The notes below the pieces were generated by a model. The model had not been told where the DNA came from. It saw only the letters and a list, made by a program, of their open reading frames with translations, and ran no database searches. The translations under genes were made by a program, and so were the position numbers. Shown here one piece after another: positions 57,709 to 64,000 of a stretch of DNA of 64,000 nt. The stretch comes from Carallia brachiata (lineage: Eukaryota > Streptophyta > Magnoliopsida > Malpighiales > Rhizophoraceae): the NCBI GenBank assembly GCA_021464245.1, contig JADCRB010000029.1:372001-436000 (forward strand), read 5' to 3'. The first letter of the stretch is position 1. Each line of letters opens with the position of its first letter.

Positions 57709-58838
57709 GTGAAGGAGGCTCCCCCGGAACTTGAAGATGGTGGCCAAGCAACTGTTGATGAACTCAAGGAGGTCAATCTTGGCTCTCCGGAAGATCCTCG
57801 ACCTACATTTGTAAGTGCTTTACTTACTGCAGAAGAAGAGCAAGAATATGTTCAGGTATTAAGTCAATACAGGGACGTGTTCGCATGGAGTTACAAAGAA
57901 ATGCCTGGACTTGACCCAAAATTGCGGTGCATCGTCTAGCAGTAAAGAAGGGTTCGTTCTGTCAAGCAGCCACAACGACGGTTCCGCCCGGAACTCATTC
58001 CACAAATCGAGGAGGAGGTGAACAAGCTGATCAATGCTGGCTTCATCCGAGAGGTCACCTACCCAACGTGGATTGCCAACATAGTCCCGGTAAGAAAGAA
58101 GAATGGACAGTTGAGGGTATGTGTTGATTTTCGAGATCTTAACAGGGCCTGCCCGAAAGATGACTTTCCGTTGCCCATAACGGAGATCACAGTCGATGCA
58201 ACAACGGGTCACGAAGCATTGTCCTTCATGGATGGTTCTTCAGGCTATAACCAAATCAGAATGGCACCAGAAGACAAGGAGTTGACAGCATTCCGCACCC
58301 CAAAAGGTATATACTGCTACAAAGTTATGCCATTTGGATTGAAAAATGCTGGCGCCACTTAGTTGGGAGATGTAGAATGTTATGTTGAGTTGATGACTTA
58401 GTTGTCAACGTGCTATGCAAAAAAATTTTTGATGATATGCTGCACAAGATTGTAGAATGTTATGTTGATGACTTAGTTGTAAAGACTAAAAAGCGCAAAG
58501 ACCACCTCGAGGATCTCAAGACGGTGTTCGAAAGACTTCGCAGGCATCAGCTCAAAATGAACCCTCTCAAGTGTGCATTCGGTGTCACATCAGGAAAGTT
58601 TCTTGGGTTCGTGGTGCGCCATCGTGGAATCGAAGTTGATCAGTCAAAGGTTGAGGTAATTCAAAAGATGCCTGAACCTAAAAACCTGCACGAGCTGCGA
58701 AGTCTACAAGGAAAGCTGGCCTACATTCGCCGTTTCATCTCCAATTTAGCTGGGAGATGTCAACCTTTCCATCGGTTGATGAAGAAGGATGTCAACTTCG
58801 AGTGGGACGAAGCTTGCAGCAAAGCCTTTGAAGCATAA
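57709..58838 (+). pseudogene. Reverse transcriptase region, broken by frameshifts and a local insertion
   Basis: 57709-57939 holds the region before the polymerase (YRDVFAWSYKEMPGLDP). 58018-58362 holds fingers/palm motifs (VCVDFRDLNRACPKDDFPLP, FMDGSSGYNQI, MPFGLKNAGAT). 58410-58838 holds the catalytic YVDD (58461-58472) and the connection (KFLGFVVRHRGIEVDQSKVE). An extra 44 bp or so at about 58362-58405 splits the domain and introduces stops; it partly duplicates the YVDD-coding sequence. Confidence 0.9.
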
Positions 58839-59760
58839 AGAAGTACTTTCCAATCCACCGGTCCTAGGTGCTCCAATTCAAGGAAAGTCGTTGATTCTCT
58901 ACATTGCAGCGCAGGAAAGATCTTTGGGAGCCTTGCTTGCACAGGAAAATGAGCAGGGAAAGGAAGTTGCCCTGTACTACTTGAGCAGAACACTAAACGG
59001 TCCGGAGCTGAGTTATTCGCCCATTGAAAAGACATGTCTAGCACTGTTCTTTGCCATTGACAAGCTGAGGCACTACATGCAAGCTCACACGGTACGTCTC
59101 ATTGCCAGAGCTGATCCTGTCAAATATATCTTATCCAGACCAATCTTGTCAGGACGACTTGCCAAGTGGGCAGTAATCCTACAAAGCTACGACATTGTCT
59201 ACGTGCCTCAAAAAGCAGTCAAAGGACAAGCTCTAGCAGACTTCCTTGCAGATCACCCTGTTCCGTCAGATTGGGAGTTCACAGATGATCTTCCAGATGA
59301 AGAGGTCTTTTACATTGAGACACTGCCACCATGGACGATGTTCTTTGATGGTGCAGCAAGGCGTGATGGTGCTGGTGCCGGCATAGTGTTTGTCACTCCT
59401 CAACGACAAATACTACCATATGCTATCATTCTCGGTGAGTTATGTTCAAATAATGTTGCTGAATACCAGGCTTTGATCATTGGTCTTCAAATGGCTGTCG
59501 ATATGAAGATTCCAACTATAGAAGTCCATGGAGATTCCCAGCTCGTCATCAACCAACTTACAGGATTGTATGATGAAGAAAGAGGACTTGCGCCTTACCA
59601 TCAACGTGCTCGACAGCTAATGGATGAATTTGAAAGCATCACCTTGGAGCATGTGCCTCGACGAGAAAACACTCAGGCAGACGCGTTGGCTAACCTGGCC
59701 ACTCTCTTGCAAAGTCAGAAATCCAGGCTACAGTTGTTGCCGTATGCCAGAAATGGATAG
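58789..59760 (+). CDS. RNase H followed by a second (archaeal-type) RNase H domain
   Basis: One open frame of 323 codons. The first part (about 58880-59150) is the usual Ty3/gypsy RNase H (SLILYIAAQERSLGALLAQE, YYLSRTLNGPELSYSPIEKT). A tether follows (WAVILQSYDIVYVP). The second domain starts at FFDGAARRDGAGAGIVF (59341), with acidic residues in NVAEYQAL, HGDSQLVINQL and NTQADALANLA (Asp-Glu-Asp-Asp). This dual arrangement is typical of Tat retrotransposons; the second domain supplies RNase H activity for removing RNA primers or template. Confidence 0.9.
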   Translation: MSTSSGTKLAAKPLKHKEVLSNPPVLGAPIQGKSLILYIAAQERSLGALLAQENEQGKEVALYYLSRTLNGPELSYSPIEKTCLALFFAIDKLRHYMQAHTVRLIARADPVKYILSRPILSGRLAKWAVILQSYDIVYVPQKAVKGQALADFLADHPVPSDWEFTDDLPDEEVFYIETLPPWTMFFDGAARRDGAGAGIVFVTPQRQILPYAIILGELCSNNVAEYQALIIGLQMAVDMKIPTIEVHGDSQLVINQLTGLYDEERGLAPYHQRARQLMDEFESITLEHVPRRENTQADALANLATLLQSQKSRLQLLPYARNG

Positions 59761-59979
59761 TGCCACAGAAGGATGATGAAGAAACTACAGCAGCCAACGC
59801 TGTATCTGTACGTCTCGCGGAGGACGAGGATTGGCGCCAACCAATCATTGACTACCTACAGCACGGGAAGCTGCCCGAAGATCGTCGTCATAAGACAGAA
59901 ATTCAACGACGAGCTCCCCGCTTCATATATCTCAAGGATGCTCTGTATCGAAGGTCTTTTGATGGAGTTTTACTTCGTG

Positions 59980-60950
59980 CCTAGCAATGAAGAGGCAAAA
60001 CAGCTCTCTGAAGCACATTCTGGTGTTTGTGGCGGACATCAATCGGGCCTAAGTTGCACTTCCAACTCAGAAGGATGGGATACTACTGGCCAACCATGGT
60101 ACGTGATTCAATTGAGTTTGCTAAAACTTGTCAAGCTTGTCAATTTCATGCGAATTACATACATCAACCACCGGAGCCACTGCATCCAACTGTCTCATCC
60201 TGGCCCTTTGAAGCTTGGGGTCTCGACTTAGTGGGGCCCTTGCCAAAGTCATCCCTGGGTCACCTGTACATCCTCGCAGCAACCGACTACTTCTCAAAAT
60301 GGGCTGAAGCCATTCCACTTAGAGAGGTAAAGAAGGAGCATGTTGCCAATTTCATCCGGACTCAGCTGATCTATCGCTATGGAGTCCCTCGATTCATCAT
60401 CACTGATAATGGTAAGCAGTTCTACAACAGCTTATCGACAAGCTCTGCGAGAAGTTCAAGTTCAAGCAGTACAAGTCATCCATGTACAATGCCCCAGCAA
60501 ATGGCTTGGCCGAAGCATTCAACAAGACCTTATGCAACCTGTTGCGGAAGGTAGTCTCTAAATCCAAAAGAGATTGGCATGACAGAATTCCGGAGGCATT
60601 ATGGGCGTATCGTACAACTTACCGGACTCCAACACAGGCGACGCCATACTCACTTGTCTACGGTGTCGAAGCAATACTGCCGTTGGAAACACAGATTCCA
60701 TCCCTGCGCATGGCTGTTCTGGAAGGACTCACACAGGAGGAGAATGCTCGCCTACGTCTGGATGAGTTAGAAGCCTCGATGAAAGGAGGCTCGAAGCACA
60801 ACAGCAACTTGAGTGCTACCAAGCCCGGCTCACCAACACGTTCAACCGCAGGGTCCGCCCTCGATCTTTTCAAGTTGGAGACCTTGTTCTTGCAGTGCGA
60901 CGGCCCATCAACATGAAGCATCGGCCTGGTGACAAGCTTACTTCCAAATG
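59980..60950 (+). pseudogene. Integrase region, frame-broken
   Basis: The His-His-Cys-Cys zinc-binding part spans two frames (HSGVCGGH near 60016, CQACQFH near 60132). The catalytic core has Asp in GLDLVGPL (60225-60227), Asp in TDNG (60405-60407) and Glu in GLAEAFNKTL (60512-60514). The Glu lies in a different frame, with a shift between about 60425 and 60482. It ends with the usual LPLETQIPSLRMAVLE region. It would insert the cDNA into host DNA. Confidence 0.88.
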
Positions 60951-61159
60951 GGACGGGCCATACTAGTGCAGGAGGCCTACACACACGCTTACATGCTGTC
61001 AGACCAAGAAGGCGTCCGAATCGGCCCATCAATGGTAAATTTCTGAAACAGTATTATGTGTAAATATGTTTAAAAAAAAAATCAAAAAAAAAAACAAAAA
61101 AAAAAAATCAAAAAAAATCAAAAAAAAAAAAGTTCGAAGTCCGATCTGAAAGTCCAAGC

Positions 61160-61395
61160 GAAACCAAACGAAAATCCAACCCAAACACTTGAGCCCAATT
61201 CAGAGTCCAACTCAAAAGCCTGAAAACCAAATCCAAAATCCAAGTCCAAACCCAAACACTCGACCCAAATCCAAAAATCCAAGTCTAGAAGCCCAAACAC
61301 TCGACCCAAATCCAATCCAAAGCCCAAAACCCAAAAATTCCAAGTCCAACACAGTCCAGAACCCAAGTTCAAAATCCAATCCAACTCCTGGCCCG
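61160..61395 (+). repeat. CCAAACCC-type degenerate repeat after integrase
   Basis: Many imperfect copies of CCAAACACTCGACCCAAATC and AAAATCCAAGTCCAA. In one frame they encode Pro/Asn/Lys/Ser repeats (PNPNTRPKSK). It separates integrase from the homeodomain frame and is preceded by A-rich sequence (61068-61130). Confidence 0.55.
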
Positions 61396-61520
61396 CATGA
61401 GTATAAACTGTGAACGGCCCAAAAATATAAAAGCACGGAGGGTTTGAGTCTGAAACTCAGCATCAGTCTCAACCGATCTTCACCACATACCAAGACCTTT
61501 GCTCCTCTGCCACAAGAAAG

Positions 61521-61988
61521 ATGGAACCAGTTGCAGAACCTCAAGACAAGGGAGAAGAAAGGTCACCCCGCACAAGGTGGCAACCGACCATGGCACAACT
61601 GCAAATTTTGGAGGAAGTCTTCCACAACAATGGAGGTATTATTCCTAGTGCATCTCAAATTTACCAACTTGTCTCACGATTGCGCCCGCTCGGGGCAATC
61701 GAAGGAAAAAATGTGTTTTATTGGTTCCAGAATCGGAGAAGCAGGAAGAAACCAGCACTGAGAACTGCTTTTTCCAAAGAACAGTCTGTCGTTCCGATAG
61801 TAGTTCCCACTGGTACAGCTTCGCCCTCAAATGAAGCAGGTCCGAGTTCTTCCACTGCAATGGTCTCTCCACGGTATGTTCATCAAAGCCGTAGCCCATG
61901 GGAGCATGCATGCTGGTCCTGGTGGTCTTACGGAGTCAGCCAAGGGTTCATCCCTCCTAGATACTTAAGTCTAGGAGGAATTTTCTAG
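61521..61988 (+). CDS. WUSCHEL-type (WOX) homeodomain protein carried by the retrotransposon
   Basis: Intact frame of 155 residues with a canonical ATG, in the same sense as gag-pol. Residues about 17-77 form a WOX homeodomain: TRWQPTMAQLQILEEVF (helix 1), IPSASQIYQLVSRLRPLG (helix 2) and IEGKNVFYWFQNRRSRKK (recognition helix with W68, F69, Q70, N71). The extra loop residues and IEGKNVFYWFQN are specific to plant WOX/WUS proteins, which bind DNA in the nucleus and control stem cells. The C-terminal half is Ser/Pro/Trp-rich with no clear WUS box or EAR motif. No intron interrupts the domain. Capture from a host WOX transcript is the simplest explanation. It could instead be a long-standing extra gene of this retrotransposon family. 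Confidence 0.82.
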   Translation: MEPVAEPQDKGEERSPRTRWQPTMAQLQILEEVFHNNGGIIPSASQIYQLVSRLRPLGAIEGKNVFYWFQNRRSRKKPALRTAFSKEQSVVPIVVPTGTASPSNEAGPSSSTAMVSPRYVHQSRSPWEHACWSWWSYGVSQGFIPPRYLSLGGIF

Positions 61989-62153
61989 CAGAAAGGAGTT
62001 ATTCCGGCGAAACTTTGCCTCTCTTTCCAGAATATTCCGAGCATCAACCAGCCGGAAAGCGACGTCAACATCATCGGCCCACCAGACGAGGTCGAGCTTG
62101 ACTTGGAGTTGCACCTCGGGCCCCGCTAGGACGGCCGACAAGATAAGGTGCAA

Positions 62154-62245
62154 CGACTTTGGCAGCACACGGTAACGACTTCTGCAGCACACGGCAACGA
62201 CTTCTGCAACACACGGTAACGACTTTCGTGACACGCGTCAGCCGC
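62154..62245 (+). repeat. 22-bp tandem repeat, four units
   Basis: Units start at 62154, 62176, 62198 and 62220. Consensus: CGACTTCTGCAGCACACGG followed by (C/T)AA. The fourth unit is diverged. It lies between the homeodomain frame and the last open frame of the element. Confidence 0.75.
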
Positions 62246-62414
62246 TGCCTCTTTTGTCTCTTATGCAGGAAAGGGACGTGGATGGCCCTACTCGATTCTG
62301 CGTACCTTCTTTTTGACTTTTCAAAAAAAAAAAAAAAAACTTTATCGCATGTATATATATCTTGCATTCCCGAGTTATAATACTCACCCCTCAGCTCTTC
62401 TTTCTCAAAAGAAA

Positions 62415-62924
62415 ATGGCTAGTCTCTGCACTTGTCTCAGGAAGTTCTTCGATCAAGAAGTTGGAGGCGCACGAGCTAAGAAAAGAAGGAGTAGTCTTCC
62501 TCGAGGGATCCCTAACGCCATCGGTGTCATGGAGTTCCAACTACTCTCCTTAGTTCACATCTACTACAGAGGGATGAGACGCTGCAATTATCCTAATCTT
62601 CCTTTGGATGCGGCGATGTACGGGAAGTTCCAACTACTCTCCTTACGTCGAAGCAGACTTAGGAATCATCACTACAGTCAGTCTCTCTGTGTGCCGGTCT
62701 TGAAGTTCCAAGGTCTGGGCCTTCCTCTTGGGGAGGTTCAAGTTCTTTGCCTACCGGATCATCCTCACCAGAGCTTTGGAACTTCAAAGAACCTTTGCAG
62801 CCTTTGCCATGGAAGCTCGAATGCACCTGGAAGAATGTCAATTTTTATATTGGCTGGGCTGCTAACTTTCTCAAGATCGTATCGGATTCCTATTGCGATC
62901 CAACAACAGACATATCAAAGATAG
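62415..62924 (+). CDS. Unrecognised open frame near the 3' end of the retrotransposon
   Basis: About 169 codons from the ATG at 62415 (MASLCTCLRKFFDQEVGGAR). It has a basic KKRRSSLPRG segment and a repeated FQLLSL motif that comes from a duplicated GTTCCAACTACTCTCCTTA word. No known domain was seen. A different frame covers 62747-63028, so the original frame may be shifted. Position after the homeodomain frame suggests it belongs to the same extra gene region. Confidence 0.3.
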   Translation: MASLCTCLRKFFDQEVGGARAKKRRSSLPRGIPNAIGVMEFQLLSLVHIYYRGMRRCNYPNLPLDAAMYGKFQLLSLRRSRLRNHHYSQSLCVPVLKFQGLGLPLGEVQVLCLPDHPHQSFGTSKNLCSLCHGSSNAPGRMSIFILAGLLTFSRSYRIPIAIQQQTYQR

Positions 62925-63026
62925 AAGACTCCAAGATTCAATGTTCATCAGGACTTTCCAAATTTCAAACTGGACTTCAAGACTCGGTTCGAATTATCTC
63001 TGTAAAAATCTTTCTTACCGACCCTT

Positions 63027-63037
63027 GAAGTGGGGGC
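63027..63037 (+). other. Polypurine tract
   Basis: GAAGTGGGGGC lies just before the 3' LTR at 63041, the expected place of the plus-strand primer. Confidence 0.7.
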
Positions 63038-63040
63038 ATT

Positions 63041-63703
63041 TGTAAACTAATAATTAAAAAAAAAAAAAATCTTGGTTGGCAGCCGCCAACCTTGAAGTCA
63101 AGGTTGGCAGCTGCCAACCTTTAATGCCACCAACCAATTGGTTGGTGGCAGGCAGGTGGGGGAGGCCTATAAATGGCCTCCCCAATTGAAGCAAAGGCAG
63201 CAGAAAAAAGAAGAAAAAAAGAAAAAAGAAGGGAGCAGCAAGCGCAGCGCAGAAAAAAAAAAAAAAAAAGAGCGCGAAAGAAAAAAAAAAACAGAGAGAG
63301 ATAGTAATTAAAAAAAAAATTGAAATATTACAAATCCGGCTGGGATTAAGTTTCATACGGCCCTCAGCAAAATCCAGACAACTCATCTGAGAACAAGTCC
63401 ATTCGACACTCGGTGAAATTAAGTCAGATTGGCTCAGATCAAGTCTCTGCGGTTCCTAAACGTAGTCAAAACATCCAAATCAGACACAGTTTCAGTCTAT
63501 CCAGTTCAAGAAATAGCGGTGGAAATTATTTCTGTCAAGATCAAGCTCGTGCAGCCCTTGACGGAGTCAAAAAAGGAACACTAATCGGAAGATCTACGGA
63601 GATCGACCCCACGTAAATTTTCTTTTACTTTACAATTTTTTATTGTAATTTATTTTTGTATTTTCGAGTTTAATTGTTTTAGATTCGAAATTTACGCTTT
63701 ACA
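63041..63703 (+). repeat. 3' LTR (663 bp)
   Basis: Same ends as the 5' LTR; shorter mainly because of A-run and purine-tract indels. It contains a perfect 24-bp palindrome at 63126-63149 and a TATA box (TATAAAT, 63168-63174) enclosed by 9-bp complementary arms (63159-63167 and 63175-63183). The extensin gene lies directly downstream in the same sense. Confidence 0.95.
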
Positions 63704-63708
63704 GAAGT
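63704..63708 (+). repeat. Target-site duplication, right copy
   Basis: GAAGT directly after the 3' LTR, identical to 53741-53745. Confidence 0.9.
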
Positions 63709-63773
63709 ATAACCAAAACCCCACTTTTAATTGTTGTGAATTCAAGCTGGGGTGAAAAAAAGAATTCAAGTCG

Positions 63774-64000
63774 ATGGCGAAAATGGGGTCTTCAATGACC
63801 TCTCTCATTGCCAGTCTTTTAGTGCTTTCAGTCTCCCTCAGCCTGCCAACGGAAATCGCAGCAAACTACCCATCTCCACCGCCTCGCTACCACTACATAT
63901 CACCTCCTCCTCCTCCTCATCCAGTCTACCCTCCTCCACCTCCACCTTACTACAAGTACAAGTCCCCCCCACCACCTCCTCCAGTCTATAAGCACAAATA
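63774..64000 (+). CDS. Extensin (hydroxyproline-rich cell-wall protein), 5' part; runs off the window
   Basis: 75 codons are visible in one open frame from the ATG at 63774. Residues 1-30 form a signal peptide (SLIASLLVLSVSLSLPTEIA). Then comes NYPSPPPRYHYISPPPPPHP, a PPPPPPYYKYKSPPPPPPVY-type repeat and KHK. Ser-(Pro)n blocks with Tyr-Lys-Tyr define extensins: Pro residues are hydroxylated and glycosylated, and Tyr residues cross-link the protein into the wall. The start is the first ATG after the retrotransposon and directly opens the signal peptide. The 3' LTR ends 70 bp upstream, and the likely native TATA box is at 53714-53721. The C-terminal part is outside the window. Confidence 0.9.
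   Translation, partial: MAKMGSSMTSLIASLLVLSVSLSLPTEIAANYPSPPPRYHYISPPPPPHPVYPPPPPPYYKYKSPPPPPPVYKHK

Larger units (their letters stand above)
53746..63703 (+). mobile_element. Ty3/gypsy LTR retrotransposon, Tat type, with a WOX-like homeodomain frame
   Basis: 9958 bp bounded by LTRs starting TGTAAAC and ending TTTACA, with a perfect 5-bp target duplication (GAAGT). The internal order is gag, protease, reverse transcriptase, RNase H, a second RNase H-like domain, integrase, then extra open frames, then a polypurine tract. Integrase after RNase H defines Ty3/gypsy; the added archaeal-type RNase H domain is a mark of the Tat group (Ogre, Retand and kin). The two LTRs differ by roughly 3-4% (about 20-25 substitutions plus A-run indels by eye), so the insertion is fairly young. 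Multiple frame breaks in gag-pol mean it cannot make its own proteins. Confidence 0.95.

Noticed and set aside
61118..61544. Minus-strand frames rich in Gly, Leu, Phe and Trp
   Set aside because: They are reverse readings of the CCAAACCC repeat in the retrotransposon and have no independent support.

Overview
This window is nuclear DNA of a flowering plant, almost certainly a eudicot. It is AT-rich, its genes have GT-AG introns, and it carries plant-specific families (FAR1-like, EXORDIUM-like, extensin) and many plant transposable elements. The overall look suggests a woody rosid, perhaps Citrus, but that is a guess. No prokaryotic, organellar or CRISPR features were seen.

Layout. 0-10 kb: intergenic DNA with short inverted-repeat elements built on the word TTGTGCAACAA, then a broken minus-strand FAR1/MULE-like gene (6.8-9.0 kb). 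11.8-12.7 kb: an intact TRM112-type methyltransferase cofactor gene. 13-17 kb: repeats, including a solo LTR (15.4-16.3 kb). 17.35-33.24 kb: a head-to-tail tandem duplication. The first unit (about 4.5 kb) carries an intact EXORDIUM-like gene. The second unit has grown to about 11.4 kb through insertions (a Helitron-like element, a hAT-like element with a perfect 8-bp target duplication, and others), and its EXORDIUM-like copy is a pseudogene. 34.0-36.4 kb: a PP2A activator (PTPA) gene with one apparent 1-nt frameshift. 40.7-42.0 kb: an F-box gene of the FBW2 type. 42-53.7 kb: a gene-poor stretch with MITEs, a roughly 1-kb poly(A) retroposon and very small poly(A) insertions. 53.75-63.70 kb: a nearly 10-kb Ty3/gypsy retrotransposon of the Tat type. 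63.77 kb to the end: the start of an extensin gene.

EXORDIUM-like, PTPA and FBW2 occur in the same order as At4g08950, At4g08960 and At4g08980 of Arabidopsis (from memory), so the middle of the window appears to be an old collinear block.

The most unusual object is the retrotransposon. Between its integrase and 3' LTR it carries an open frame with a WUSCHEL-type (WOX) homeodomain. It has inserted, with a perfect 5-bp target duplication (GAAGT), between the apparent TATA box of the extensin gene and its start codon. The extensin coding region is therefore about 10 kb from its own promoter and directly downstream of a same-sense LTR that has its own TATA box. Its gag-pol region is broken by frameshifts and by a small templated insertion.
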